Assembly: GCA_902517565.1 (NCBI GenBank) | Contig: CABYCU010000003.1 | Span: 1 to 53,517 of the forward strand | Direction of reading: 5' to 3' | DNA: 53,517 bases | Origin: an uncultured SAR86 cluster bacterium | GTDB taxonomy: Bacteria; Pseudomonadota; Gammaproteobacteria; Magnimaribacterales; Magnimaribacteraceae | Shown: positions 10,601-19,882 of the stretch, piece after piece | How positions within the stretch are numbered: position 1 is the first letter of the stretch | Layout: the number at the start of each line of letters is the position of its first letter | Position numbers and translations under genes: made by a program | Notes under the pieces: generated by a model | Databases searched by the model: none | Seen by the model: the letters and a program-made list of their open reading frames with translations, nothing else | What the model was told of the DNA's origin: nothing

Positions 10601-11839
10601 ATGACAAAGCCCATTTATGACATAGGCCAAATTTGCGAGCTAGATAAATGGGAAACTTTTATTGACGGACAGCCGTTTGATACTTTTAAAAGACTTCGAA
10701 ATGAAGCTCCCATATATTGGCACGAAGAAAGCTTAGATTTTGAACCTGGTTTCTGGGCCATTACTAAACACGAGGACATAATAAAAGTTTCTAAGGATCC
10801 CATGACTTTCTCTTCTGCTGTTGGAGGTCATTTAATGACTATGGGAGATCCTGCTGTAGTGGATCCTTCGGCAATAGCAGCAATTATCGGCAATATGATC
10901 GGTATGGATCCTCCTGATCATCAGATTTATAGAAAAATGGTAGCTCCCAGCTTCACACCGAAAGCTATAAGAAGTTTAGAAATTGATATGAGGGCTAAGA
11001 TCCAAGAGCTTCTTGATAATATTGAGGGCAAAAGCGAATTTAATTTTGTTACAGAAATTTCTGAGCAGTTACCTCTATGGGTACTTTGCGAAATGATGGG
11101 AATTCCTGAATCTGAGAGGCCCAAAATAAGAGATTTAGTAAATAAACTTACTGATGCATCAGCGCAGCAAGACCCAAATAACGCTTTTCAAATATGGGTC
11201 AACTATATGGAACTCTTCAAGATGGGAAGGGATATGATTGAAGAAAGAAGGAAAAATCCTTCTGATGACCTTATGAGTATTGTGGCAAATACTAAAGTTG
11301 AAGGTGCACAACTTCCACCAGAGTTATTAGATGGTTTCTTTTTATTGATGGTTATTGCTGGCAATGAGACTACTAGGAACACTCTCACTGGTGGCCTAAT
11401 GGCATTAACTGAAAATCCAGAAGAAAGAGATAAGCTTTTAAAAGATCCTTCTTTGATTTCAAATGCTACTGATGAAATGCTTAGATGGGTAACATCAGTC
11501 ATATATTTTAGAAGAACAGCCACTAAAGATACAAATATTAGAGGCCAAGATATTAAGGCTGGAGATAAGGTTGTTATGTGGTACGGTTCAGCCAATAGAG
11601 ATGAAGATGTATTTACTGATGGGCATAAGTTTAGGGTTGATAGAGACAATGCTAAGAAGCACCTTGCTTTCGGTGCAGGAGAACACCTATGCTTAGGAAA
11701 TAGATTGGGCCATATGCAGATAAGGATATTATTTGAAGAGCTTTTGGCTCGCTATCCCAATATTCACTCAGTTGCTGAGCCGACAAGAATTCCTTCAAAC
11801 TTTTTGGCAGGGATATCGGAGTTGAAGGTTAGCTTATAG
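10601..11839 (+). CDS. Cytochrome P450, bacterial class I (CYP124/125/142-like)
   Basis: This 412-residue soluble P450 has the I-helix oxygen-activation motif AGNETT (about residue 253), the K-helix ExxR in DEMLRW and the heme loop FGAGEHLCLG with axial Cys364. The segment GMDPPDHQIYRKMVAPSFTP matches the B-C region of actinobacterial and proteobacterial P450s that hydroxylate fatty acids, isoprenoids or sterol side chains. The resemblance to the CYP124/125/142 clan is my impression, not a search result. No ferredoxin or ferredoxin reductase gene is in the window, so the electron donor is elsewhere. It sits 3 bases behind a peroxiredoxin and 2 bases ahead of the next gene in a five-gene run. 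Confidence 0.96.
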   Translation: MTKPIYDIGQICELDKWETFIDGQPFDTFKRLRNEAPIYWHEESLDFEPGFWAITKHEDIIKVSKDPMTFSSAVGGHLMTMGDPAVVDPSAIAAIIGNMIGMDPPDHQIYRKMVAPSFTPKAIRSLEIDMRAKIQELLDNIEGKSEFNFVTEISEQLPLWVLCEMMGIPESERPKIRDLVNKLTDASAQQDPNNAFQIWVNYMELFKMGRDMIEERRKNPSDDLMSIVANTKVEGAQLPPELLDGFFLLMVIAGNETTRNTLTGGLMALTENPEERDKLLKDPSLISNATDEMLRWVTSVIYFRRTATKDTNIRGQDIKAGDKVVMWYGSANRDEDVFTDGHKFRVDRDNAKKHLAFGAGEHLCLGNRLGHMQIRILFEELLARYPNIHSVAEPTRIPSNFLAGISELKVSL

Positions 11840-11841
11840 AT

Positions 11842-12930
11842 ATGATTTCTAAAGGAGACGACTTTCCTATTCATCAACTACCATCCCCAGTTGCAGAAGT
11901 TGGCTCTGAGAGAAACTTTTACGATCGCTACTTCTTTAATGGTTATAACGAAGACGGAAGTATATTCTTTGGAGCAGCATTTTGTGTTTATCCTAATTTG
12001 AATGTAAAAGATGCAAGTTTCATACTAGTTTTAGATGGTATCCAACATAACTTCAGATATTCTGGTGTGCTTAATCACGAGAGAATGGAAACAGGTGTAG
12101 GTTCTTTTAAGATTGAAATAGTTCAACCGCTTAAGAAAATCAGAATAAAAGTTGAGGATAAAGAAAAAGATATTTCTGTTGATATTTCTTTTAACGGACG
12201 TTTCGAGCCCATGGAAGAACCAAGGATGGTGTTAAAAAATGGTCCTAGAATCTACATGGATTCTACTCGTATGACGCAACATGGAACATGGATAGGAAAT
12301 ATTTCATTCAAGGATCTAACCATAGATCTTTCGGATCGAAGTTATATGGGTACTAGAGATAGATCATGGGGTGTCAGGCCCGTGGGTGCTCAAGACACTC
12401 AGATTGTCCCCCCATTAAAATTACCTCAATTCTATTGGTTATGGGCTCCGGCTAATTTTATTGACCAATCTTCTCATCTCTATTTTGTAGATGATGAAGT
12501 TGGCTATGCTACTCATAGCCATTGTGTGAAACAAACAAATGATCAGAGTTTCAAGTTATATGATTTAACAAAAGAAATTGAATATAAAAAGGGCTCAAGA
12601 CGAATAAGCAAAGCAAAATTTTCTGCTTCCAAAGACGACGGAACAAAAGTAATTTGGTCCTTAACACCTAAATATCATATTTATATGTGTGGGTTGGGCT
12701 ATATGCATCCGGAGTGGGGCCATGGTCAGTTTCATGGAGAAAATCAATCTCTTTATGATTATTACGATTTAGCAGAAGACCCTCATGACCCTCCTTTTCT
12801 CCACATACAGGCTATCTGTGATTTTGAAATGAATGAAGAGGGCCTTAGTAAAAAAGGAATAGGTGCCTTAGAGCAACTTCTTATAGGCCCGCATCTTACT
12901 AGCGGTTTTGAAGGGTTGTTAGACGGATAG
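11842..12930 (+). CDS. DUF7064/7065-like protein of unknown function
   Basis: The 362-residue protein has no signal peptide, no membrane segment and no classical catalytic signature. A striking central block, GTRDRSWGVRPVG (about residues 171-183), followed by FYWLWAP, is the hallmark I associate with the DUF7064/DUF7065 pair of beta-rich, lipocalin-like domains. That name is from memory and should be tested. The predicted composition is mainly beta strand. Such proteins often sit beside APH-fold phosphotransferases and acyl-CoA enzymes, as here: it starts 2 bases after the P450 stop and ends 4 bases before the kinase. Ligand binding or a hydratase or isomerase role on the P450 product is possible but unproven. 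Confidence 0.85.
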   Translation: MISKGDDFPIHQLPSPVAEVGSERNFYDRYFFNGYNEDGSIFFGAAFCVYPNLNVKDASFILVLDGIQHNFRYSGVLNHERMETGVGSFKIEIVQPLKKIRIKVEDKEKDISVDISFNGRFEPMEEPRMVLKNGPRIYMDSTRMTQHGTWIGNISFKDLTIDLSDRSYMGTRDRSWGVRPVGAQDTQIVPPLKLPQFYWLWAPANFIDQSSHLYFVDDEVGYATHSHCVKQTNDQSFKLYDLTKEIEYKKGSRRISKAKFSASKDDGTKVIWSLTPKYHIYMCGLGYMHPEWGHGQFHGENQSLYDYYDLAEDPHDPPFLHIQAICDFEMNEEGLSKKGIGALEQLLIGPHLTSGFEGLLDG

Positions 12931-12934
12931 CTAA

Positions 12935-13939
12935 ATGTCTGAAGAACTTTCCTCTTTGTTTCTTTCTTACTATTCAGACTTATCAAATAATGAGTTTTCA
13001 CAAGTAAATTTAGAAAGAATTTTTGGAGGCGCAAGCAGAGAAACTTATCGAGTAAAGATTAAGGATAGTTCTGATAACGAAGAGAGCTTAATCCTAAGAC
13101 TTTCTCAAGATAGTTCTTTAATCGAAACAGAGCAAAAAACTGAATACTTGGCTTATTCAGCTTTTCAAAAATCAAGGGTTCCCGTACCAATTTTAATCGA
13201 TATGTCAGAGGATGATTCTCAGCTAGGAGCACCTTTTATGTTGATGGAAGAACTAGAGGGAGAGGCGGCCAGTCCCTTTACTCCAAATGTATACTCTCCT
13301 TATGAAGAAGACATAGGTAATCAGTTCTGGTCAATTTTAGGACAGATAGCTAAAAAAGAAATAGATTCTAATATTTTTGAAGACTTTTCTAAGGGTTCAA
13401 AGAAACCATTTTGGGAATGTGAATTGGATAAATGGGTCAAAGTAATACATGAAGACTCTATAGGAGTGGAGCCCATATTGGAGTCGGGTATAAGACATTT
13501 ATATCGAAATCCACCTATTGAGAATAAAAGGGTGAGTATGGTGCATGGAGATTACAGAAGCGGTAACTTTTTATACTCAAAAAATAAGATAACAGGAATT
13601 TTAGATTGGGAGATGGCACATTTAGGAGATCCTTTAGAAGATCTAGGTTGGGCTTTATCACCAATCTGGAGTTGGCAAGATAAAGAGCGTCCTGCATATC
13701 TGCTTATGAGAGAAGAGGCTATCAAATTATGGGAAAAAACTAGTGAGATTAAAATTGATAGAAACGATCTTAAATGGTGGGAGTTATTTGCTGCAGTTAA
13801 AGGAATGGCGATATGGATCTCTGCGGGGAATGAATTTAAGTCAGGAAAGAATATCGATCCTATAAATTTATTTTCTGCCTGGATACCTGGAGACATACAT
13901 TTAGAGGTTATCTTAGACATTTTAGAAAGTAATATATGA
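12935..13939 (+). CDS. APH-fold phosphotransferase (ACAD10/LvaA-like acyl-CoA kinase candidate)
   Basis: The 334-residue protein has the kinase-like APH fold. The N-lobe has the glycine-rich FGGASRETYRV (about residues 30-40). The catalytic loop is HGDYRSGN with Asp206 and Asn211, and the metal-binding DWE has Asp224, followed by MAHLGDPLEDLGWA. This last string is typical of the ACAD10/ACAD11 kinase domain and of bacterial partners such as LvaA of the Pseudomonas levulinate pathway, which phosphorylate the hydroxyl of 4-hydroxyacyl-CoA. It is not an antibiotic-resistance gene by context. It overlaps the following small gene by 4 bases, consistent with translational coupling. Fold is certain; substrate is inferred. 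Confidence 0.93.
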   Translation: MSEELSSLFLSYYSDLSNNEFSQVNLERIFGGASRETYRVKIKDSSDNEESLILRLSQDSSLIETEQKTEYLAYSAFQKSRVPVPILIDMSEDDSQLGAPFMLMEELEGEAASPFTPNVYSPYEEDIGNQFWSILGQIAKKEIDSNIFEDFSKGSKKPFWECELDKWVKVIHEDSIGVEPILESGIRHLYRNPPIENKRVSMVHGDYRSGNFLYSKNKITGILDWEMAHLGDPLEDLGWALSPIWSWQDKERPAYLLMREEAIKLWEKTSEIKIDRNDLKWWELFAAVKGMAIWISAGNEFKSGKNIDPINLFSAWIPGDIHLEVILDILESNI

Positions 13940-14379
13940 AACCCGATATAAATATAGCTCTTCTCAACGCCGCTCAAGAAATTATCAATAGGTTTAGCCC
14001 GCTTATTGATGATGAGTATGAGAGGTCTCGTTTGGGTTCTTGGGGAGCTCTTATATTGATCTCTGCAATGAAATTTAACGAAGCAGGGTCAGCTCTGCAA
14101 AAAGAAAATTTAGAAATAATAGATTGGCTTCTGGCTAGCTCTAGATTGGACGAAAAAGACGTTAATCCGTATAGAACAATAGAGGATACCTGTAAAAGTT
14201 TAGAAGAGTTAGACCAAGACAATCAAGCATTGAGAGTGCTTTTGAACAAGGAGGTAGAGCACCTTGAAAAAAAAGGTGATGGTATTTTATTAAAGAGTGT
14301 TTTTTCTTTGTTTAGATCGATGCATCAAAGAAGAAAGGTGAGCGAACTTATAGGTCTATTGCAGCAAGCAGAAAGTTAG
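13936..14379 (+). CDS. Small helical protein, DUF6285/LvaB-like candidate partner of the kinase
   Basis: This 147-residue all-helical soluble protein begins LLNAAQEIINRFSPLIDDEYE and continues with RSRLGSWGALILISAMKFNEAG. It has no catalytic signature. The overlap of 4 bases with the APH-fold kinase (ATGA) suggests coupled translation and a stable complex. In the levulinate pathway a small protein (LvaB) is needed for activity of the APH-like kinase LvaA, and DUF6285 proteins commonly follow such kinases. I place this protein in that role from context and general resemblance only. Its stop codon overlaps the stop of a small minus-strand gene. Confidence 0.85.
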   Translation: MKPDINIALLNAAQEIINRFSPLIDDEYERSRLGSWGALILISAMKFNEAGSALQKENLEIIDWLLASSRLDEKDVNPYRTIEDTCKSLEELDQDNQALRVLLNKEVEHLEKKGDGILLKSVFSLFRSMHQRRKVSELIGLLQQAES

Positions 14380-14495
14380 CTAGTCCACTGAACAAAAGAT
14401 ATAAATCCGTAAGCCCCTAAAAACATGGGTGCTAAATAAATCGTTGGCAAAATTATCTCTTTTACTTTCTTGGCAGTTTTTTCTATTTTTTTCAT
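14376..14495 (-). CDS. Small single-span membrane peptide, 39 aa
   Basis: This short frame reads through 39 codons with a lysine-rich amphipathic head (MKKIEKTAKKVKE) and a single hydrophobic segment (about residues 14-35), ending in WTS. The positive-inside pattern predicts an N-in single-pass membrane peptide. It fills most of a gap that otherwise has no gene, and its TAA shares the sequence TTAG with the stop of the convergent 147-aa gene. There is no Shine-Dalgarno, but a TATAAC lies about 25 bases upstream. I do not recognise the family. The residue pattern is too ordered to look like random translation, yet conservation is needed to prove it. Confidence 0.5.
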   Translation of the reverse strand: MKKIEKTAKKVKEIILPTIYLAPMFLGAYGFISFVQWTS

Positions 14496-14594
14496 TATTT
14501 ATAGTGATAGGTTAGTTATACAAATAATGATATCATTTTAAATTATGAATGTATATAAATATAATGAATATTATGTGAAAAGCCCTAGAAATAG
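14496..14594. other. AT-rich spacer with no feature seen
   Basis: This spacer separates the start of the small membrane peptide from the stop of the beta-propeller lipoprotein. It is almost pure A/T and would house the peptide's promoter. I see no hairpin strong enough to be a terminator. Confidence 0.35.
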
Positions 14595-15650
14595 CTATTT
14601 CTTAGCTTGGAAAATTGTAAATTCAACTATACCAATACCGTTTTCTCCCCTAACTGAATACAATAAATAGTTTCTTCCGTTTTCAGAATAGATAGCAGGA
14701 TCTCTTAATTGATTAGCTGGAATATTAATCGCACTTTCTACAGACTTGTATAATGGTAGTGTAGCTCCTTCCCACTCTTTTTCAGGCCTTAGAACCTCTA
14801 TTGGCTTCGAAGTCTTCCATGAAGTTAACGGTAATGTAAGATCAATTGTTGTAAGCAATATGCGTTCAGGTTTATCACCCTTTTTGGTGTAAAAAATAAG
14901 GAGTTCATCTTCATGCACCATCACTGCACTATGCCTAGTATCTTCATCCATGACTTGATTTACAATCGTAAAATCTTCCAGATCTCCAGAATTCTTGTAG
15001 ATAACACCAGGCATCGAAATACCATACTCATAACCTTTATATGAAAATTTTCTAAAATAAGGCCATCCAACAATTTTTTTTCTAGCTAAAAAATTTATGC
15101 CATCATTTGATACAGCTACCCTTGTTTTTTGAAGGCCAAATTCGTCTAGCCCATGATAATACATGACTATTCTTTGATTAATTTCATCTACATGAGCATC
15201 TGGAGAAGCAATATGAGGATAGGTTAGATCGGCAATTTTTTTGGGTATGTGTTCAATATGGTCTATGTGGGCATCTCTTTCCCCAAGGCTATTTAGGTCA
15301 AAATCGTCAGGGATATCAGGCTTTTTAGTTAAAAAATGGGAGTTCTTAAGTTGTAGTGTGCCACCAGCGTGTATTTTCCAGGGACCGTCAAGGTCTTCTG
15401 AATAAGCGAGTTTAATTCTATCTCCCTTGTGATCTGCAAAGTATAGATAGTATTTCCCTAGTGGATTTTTAATCCAATCCGGAGTTTTAATTAGAGATGG
15501 ACCATTGATATTAGATCCAATTTCCTCTTTAAGAAAAGGAGGTATTATTGGTTCATCAATAAAACGGTTTATTTCTATCTTCAAATCAGTCTTTTCTGCA
15601 CTGCAACTTAATAGTAACCCCAAAATTATCGATGTGAAATAATTCCTCAT
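14595..15650 (-). CDS. Lipoprotein with glycoside-hydrolase-like beta-propeller (GH43/GH32 clan)
   Basis: The 351-residue protein starts with a lipoprotein signal: a hydrophobic stretch ending in a lipobox LLSC with Cys at about 16. The mature part contains repeated propeller blades with motifs such as GKYYLYFADHKGDRIKLAYSEDLDGPW, RIVMYYHG and SNDGINF. These Y-Y-F/W blades are typical of the five-bladed GH43, GH32, GH68 and GH117 folds that cleave plant or algal polysaccharides. SPDAH could hold an active-site acid, but I cannot assign the catalytic triad. A surface or periplasmic sugar-processing role is inferred. It diverges from parE over 67 bases and no sugar transporter is adjacent. Confidence 0.75.
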   Translation of the reverse strand: MRNYFTSIILGLLLSCSAEKTDLKIEINRFIDEPIIPPFLKEEIGSNINGPSLIKTPDWIKNPLGKYYLYFADHKGDRIKLAYSEDLDGPWKIHAGGTLQLKNSHFLTKKPDIPDDFDLNSLGERDAHIDHIEHIPKKIADLTYPHIASPDAHVDEINQRIVMYYHGLDEFGLQKTRVAVSNDGINFLARKKIVGWPYFRKFSYKGYEYGISMPGVIYKNSGDLEDFTIVNQVMDEDTRHSAVMVHEDELLIFYTKKGDKPERILLTTIDLTLPLTSWKTSKPIEVLRPEKEWEGATLPLYKSVESAINIPANQLRDPAIYSENGRNYLLYSVRGENGIGIVEFTIFQAKK

Positions 15651-15698
15651 ACTAAAAGTTTATTTAATTTCAAATCCCGCACTTCCTATAGCACGGGT

Positions 15699-15704
15699 TA
15701 TAAT
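15699..15704 (+). promoter_or_regulatory. -10 element of parE-parC
   Basis: A perfect TATAAT lies 13 bases before the parE ATG at 15718. The RNA should begin near 15711, leaving a leader of only about 7 bases with no Shine-Dalgarno. The complementary strand at 15700-15705 reads TATTAT and could serve the divergent lipoprotein gene. Confidence 0.5.
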
Positions 15705-15717
15705 ACGCTAAAACTAA

Positions 15718-17604
15718 ATGGCTAGAGAATATACTGCAAAGTCAATTGAAGTCCTCTCAGGGCTTGATCCGGTCAAAAAAAGGCCAGGTATGTATACGGA
15801 AACATCAAGGCCAAATCACTTAGCTCTCGAAGTAATTGATAATAGCATTGATGAAGCCCTTGGAGGTTTCGCATCCAAGATAGATGTGTGTTTGCTTAAG
15901 GATGGTTCTTTAAGTGTTGAGGATGATGGCAGAGGTATGCCAGTCGACATACACCCTGATGAAGGAGTACCAGCAGTTGAATTGATATTTACTAGACTGC
16001 ACGCCGGAGCAAAATTCTCTAACGAAGATTACAAATTCTCCGGTGGCTTACACGGCGTTGGAGTCTCGGTTGTAAATGCATTATCACTTCATTTGGAAGC
16101 TGAGATTAAAAGAGATGGAAAGAAGTATGCTATTAGGTTTGAAGAAAGTGAGAAGAAGACAGATCTAAAACCCATTGATACCGTAGGACAAAAGAATACG
16201 GGTACTAAGGTAACTTTTTTAGCTGATCCACAGTATTTCGATAACGCGAAAATATCCGTATCTCAACTTACTGCCGCATTAAAAGCTAAGGCAGTACTCT
16301 CCCCAGGTTTAAAGATATCTTTCTCTGACGAAAATACCGGCAACTCTGAGACTTGGTGTTTTGTTGAAGGGTTGGCATCTTATCTTGCCGCATCAAACGT
16401 TGGAGGTGAAGTTGTTCCTTCAGATCCTTTTGAAGGAGAGTATCTTTCTGAAGATGGTGGATTGACCTGGGCCCTGCAATGGGTGCAAGGAATTGCTGAT
16501 CCTATATCTGAGAGTTACGTAAACCTTATACCAACATCTCAAGGTGGTACACATGTAAATGGAACAAGGTCAGGACTCACTGAGGCTTTAAAAGAGTTTT
16601 GTGATTTTAGGAGTTTAATCCCCAGAGGCGTCAAATTAACTGCAGATGATATCTGGCTGAACTGCAGTTCAATAATTTCTGCTAAAGTGAAAGATCCCCA
16701 GTTCACTGGTCAGACGAAAGAAAGATTATCATCAAAAGAATTTACAAATATATCGTCACAAATCATTAAAGACTCCTTTAGCCTCTGGCTTAATCAGCAC
16801 ACTGAAGAAGGAGAGACAATTGCAGAAATCTGCATTGCTAATGCTCAGGCAAGGCAAAAGAGTAATAAAAAAGTTGATAGAAAGAAAATTATTTCTGGAC
16901 CGGCACTGCCAGGCAAGCTAACAGACTGCACCAATGATGATCCAGAAAAAGGGGAACTTTTTTTGGTTGAAGGGGAATCAGCTGGAGGTTCAGCAAAGAG
17001 AGCTAGAGACAGGACTTTCCAAGCAATCCTTCCTCTTAAAGGAAAGATTATGAATACTTGGGAGGTAGATGTTAGTGAAGTTTTGGCTTCTCAAGAAGTA
17101 AATAATATTGCTATTGCGTTAGGTGTAGAACCAGGCAGTAATGATTTAGATGGATTACGGTATGGAAAAGTTTGTATATTGGCAGATGCTGATTCAGATG
17201 GATTGCACATTGCTACTTTGTTGTGCGCTCTTTTCTTAAAACATTTCAGGCCTCTTGTTGAAGCTGGAAGGGTTTACGTTTCAATGCCACCCCTATATAG
17301 AATAGATCAAGGTAAGGACGTCCATTATGCTTTAGATGATGACGAAAAAGATAAGCTAGTCAATGAACTTCAAAAGAAAAATAAGAGAACAAAAATAGAA
17401 GTGCAAAGGTTTAAAGGCCTCGGAGAAATGAATGCATCACAACTCAGAGAAACAACTATGCTTCCTGGGGCAAGAAGATTAGTCCAGCTTACAGTTAAAA
17501 ATGGAGATAAATCTTCTCAAATGGTTGATATGCTCCTTTCTAAGAAAAGATCTCAAGATAGAAAAGAATGGTTAGAAGATAAGGGAAATTTAGCAAATGT
17601 CTGA
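15718..17604 (+). CDS. parE: DNA topoisomerase IV subunit B, ParE
   Basis: ParE is the ATPase subunit of topoisomerase IV, which decatenates daughter chromosomes. The 628-residue length equals the usual ParE length. The GHKL ATP site is visible in [22 protein letters not shown] and [16 protein letters not shown]. The QTKERL strap and the TOPRIM motif [15 protein letters not shown]...DADSDGLHI follow. The C-terminal RFKGLGEMN is present. ParE is chosen over GyrB because it lacks the GyrB insertion of about 165 residues and is followed directly by parC. The end overlaps parC by 8 bases. Confidence 0.97.
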   Translation: MAREYTAKSIEVLSGLDPVKKRPGMYTETSRPNHLALEVIDNSIDEALGGFASKIDVCLLKDGSLSVEDDGRGMPVDIHPDEGVPAVELIFTRLHAGAKFSNEDYKFSGGLHGVGVSVVNALSLHLEAEIKRDGKKYAIRFEESEKKTDLKPIDTVGQKNTGTKVTFLADPQYFDNAKISVSQLTAALKAKAVLSPGLKISFSDENTGNSETWCFVEGLASYLAASNVGGEVVPSDPFEGEYLSEDGGLTWALQWVQGIADPISESYVNLIPTSQGGTHVNGTRSGLTEALKEFCDFRSLIPRGVKLTADDIWLNCSSIISAKVKDPQFTGQTKERLSSKEFTNISSQIIKDSFSLWLNQHTEEGETIAEICIANAQARQKSNKKVDRKKIISGPALPGKLTDCTNDDPEKGELFLVEGESAGGSAKRARDRTFQAILPLKGKIMNTWEVDVSEVLASQEVNNIAIALGVEPGSNDLDGLRYGKVCILADADSDGLHIATLLCALFLKHFRPLVEAGRVYVSMPPLYRIDQGKDVHYALDDDEKDKLVNELQKKNKRTKIEVQRFKGLGEMNASQLRETTMLPGARRLVQLTVKNGDKSSQMVDMLLSKKRSQDRKEWLEDKGNLANV

Positions 17605-19837
17605 AAAACTTGAACAACTGTCCCTAAGTCAATTTAGTGAGAAGGCTTATCTTGACTATTCTATGTACGTTATTCTCGATCGTGCCTTGCCTCATATTGG
17701 AGATGGTTTAAAACCAGTACAAAGACGGATAATTTATGCGATGTCGGAACTAGGCTTAAGCTCTGCAGCAAAGTATAAAAAAAGTGCTAGAACAGTTGGA
17801 GATGTTATCGGAAAGTTCCATCCTCATGGTGATACTGCCGCTTACGAGGCAATGGTCTTGCTGTCTCAAGCTTTTTCAACGAGATATCCGCTTATAGATG
17901 GACAAGGGAACTGGGGCTCAATAGATGATCCCAAGTCTTTTGCCGCAATGAGATACACAGAATGTCGTCTTTCACCTTATGCAAAGAGTCTTCTTGAAGA
18001 GCTTGGTCAAGGGACAGTTGACTGGGCTAATAATTTTGACGGAACTCTCCTAGAACCTTCTGTACTACCTGCTAGATTACCAAATCTGCTATTAAACGGT
18101 GCAACAGGAATCGCTGTAGGGATGGCAACGGATATACCCCCTCATAATTTGAATGAAGTTGTCACAGCTTGTATTAAGATTCTAGATGAACCCAAAGTTA
18201 CTGTTGATGAAATATATGAAATTATTCCTGGACCAGATTTTCCTACCAAAGCAGAAATAATATCCCCTCAAGAAGATCTTAAAGAAATCTATCGTTCAGG
18301 AAGAGGCTCGGTGAGGATGAGATCAACCTATGAGATAGAAAAAGGCGAGATTGTTATTACTGCCTTACCACATCAAACTTCTAGTTCAAAAATTTTAGAA
18401 CAAATTGCCCTTCAAATGGATGGTAAGAAACTTCCTATGATAGTTGACTTAAGAGATGAGAGTGATGAGGAGAATCCAACCCGATTAGTTCTTGTTCCTA
18501 AATCTAACAGAGTGGACAAAGACGCCGTAATGAATCACTTATTTGCGACTACAGATCTTCAGAAAAATTATAGAGTTAATATGAATCTAATCGGTCTTAA
18601 CGGGAAGCCTCAAACTCGTGATATAAAGCTTGTTCTAAAGGAGTGGTTGACCTTTAGATCCCAGACCGTCACGAGAAGATTGCAGCATAGATTAGATTGG
18701 GTATTAGATCGACTCCATATCTTAGAAGGACTTCTTGTAATTTATCTCAACATAGACGAAGTGATAAGCATTATTAGAAATGAAGATGATCCAAAGAAGG
18801 TACTGCAAAAGAAATTTAAATTAAGTGTGATTCAAGTAGATGCTATTCTAGAAATACGACTAAGACAGTTAGCCAAGCTTGAAGAAATTAAAATTACAGA
18901 AGAACAGGGTAGTCTCGATTCAGAAAGAAAAGATTTAGAAAAAGTTTTAGGCTCAAAAACACGCCTTAAGACACTCATTAAAAATGAGCTTAAAGCCGAT
19001 ATAGATATATATGGTGATAAGAGGAATAGCCCAATTGTATCCAGAGAAGAGGCAACCGCCTTCGATGAAACTGAATTGATTTCTTCTGATCCTGTTACTG
19101 TTGTTCTTTCTGAGAGAGGCTGGATTAGGGCAGCTAAGGGTCATGATATCGATCCTGAATCTCTAAATTATAGAGAAGGTGATAGTTATTTTTCATCTGC
19201 ACCTTCAAGAAATAATCAAAATGCAGTCTTCTTTGATTCAAAAGGAAAGGCATATACCTTACCCTGTCATTCTTTACCTTCAGCAAGAGGACAAGGAGAG
19301 CCTTTAACTGGAAGATTAAATGCTGAATCTGGTGAAACATTTATGGGAGTAGTTTCAGGAGTAATTGAAACGAGGATTATTTTAGCTTCTTCATCCGGTT
19401 ATGGCTTTATAGCCGATCTTGGAAATTTGCAGTCCAAAAATAAATCTGGAAAGGCTGCTATCAAAGTCCAAGAAAATGCAAAAGTCCTCATACCAAGAGT
19501 TATTCAAGATGAAAATGATCTACTGGCAGCAATAACCAATCAAGGAAGGATGCTTGTTTTTCCTCATACAGAGTTACCTCAGTTAGCGCGAGGAAAAGGG
19601 AACAAGATAATTGGAATACCCAAGGCAAATTTTGAATCTGGCGATGAATTCTTACAAGAGATTGCAGTTATAGGTCAAGGAAGAGAGTTAAAATTAATTA
19701 GTGGTAAAAGGCACTTCACCATCAAGCTTAAGGATCTCGAAAACTTCTTGGGTAATAGAGGAAGGAGAGGTAATTTCTTGCCTAAAGGATTCAGAAAGGT
19801 TGATAAAGTGGAAGTAGTATCGCCAGAAAATTTATAG
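17597..19837 (+). CDS. parC: DNA topoisomerase IV subunit A, ParC
   Basis: ParC is the DNA-cleaving subunit of topoisomerase IV. The catalytic Tyr120 lies in [10 protein letters not shown], and the quinolone-pocket helix reads [12 protein letters not shown] with Thr at position 80 and Glu at 84. Most enterobacterial ParC proteins have Ser at position 80. The GyrA-box typical of GyrA is absent from the C-terminal beta-pinwheel, which supports ParC. The length of 746 aa is normal. The start overlaps the parE end by 8 bases, so the subunits are translationally coupled. Confidence 0.97.
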   Translation: MSEKLEQLSLSQFSEKAYLDYSMYVILDRALPHIGDGLKPVQRRIIYAMSELGLSSAAKYKKSARTVGDVIGKFHPHGDTAAYEAMVLLSQAFSTRYPLIDGQGNWGSIDDPKSFAAMRYTECRLSPYAKSLLEELGQGTVDWANNFDGTLLEPSVLPARLPNLLLNGATGIAVGMATDIPPHNLNEVVTACIKILDEPKVTVDEIYEIIPGPDFPTKAEIISPQEDLKEIYRSGRGSVRMRSTYEIEKGEIVITALPHQTSSSKILEQIALQMDGKKLPMIVDLRDESDEENPTRLVLVPKSNRVDKDAVMNHLFATTDLQKNYRVNMNLIGLNGKPQTRDIKLVLKEWLTFRSQTVTRRLQHRLDWVLDRLHILEGLLVIYLNIDEVISIIRNEDDPKKVLQKKFKLSVIQVDAILEIRLRQLAKLEEIKITEEQGSLDSERKDLEKVLGSKTRLKTLIKNELKADIDIYGDKRNSPIVSREEATAFDETELISSDPVTVVLSERGWIRAAKGHDIDPESLNYREGDSYFSSAPSRNNQNAVFFDSKGKAYTLPCHSLPSARGQGEPLTGRLNAESGETFMGVVSGVIETRIILASSSGYGFIADLGNLQSKNKSGKAAIKVQENAKVLIPRVIQDENDLLAAITNQGRMLVFPHTELPQLARGKGNKIIGIPKANFESGDEFLQEIAVIGQGRELKLISGKRHFTIKLKDLENFLGNRGRRGNFLPKGFRKVDKVEVVSPENL

Positions 19838-19882
19838 TCTTATATTTTTATTTATCATTAGAAAAATGCAACGGAGAGACAA

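Noticed and set aside
11203-11649. Open frame of 148 codons on the minus strand
   Set aside because: It is a shadow of the cytochrome P450 gene; the P450 frame has all catalytic motifs.
12935-13939. Antibiotic-resistance aminoglycoside phosphotransferase
   Set aside because: The fold is APH-like, but the MAHLGDPLEDLGWA string and the operon context match acyl-CoA-pathway kinases, with no mobile element or resistance genes nearby.
15676-15697. CCCGCAC...GCACGGG repeat upstream of parE as an operator
   Set aside because: Only four base pairs (CCCG/CGGG) are truly complementary, and the remaining identity is direct rather than inverted. It is too weak to call.
17597-19837. Thr80 in ParC as a quinolone-resistance mutation
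   Set aside because: Thr or Ser at this position keeps the hydroxyl used in the drug-binding site, so it is probably natural variation rather than acquired resistance.
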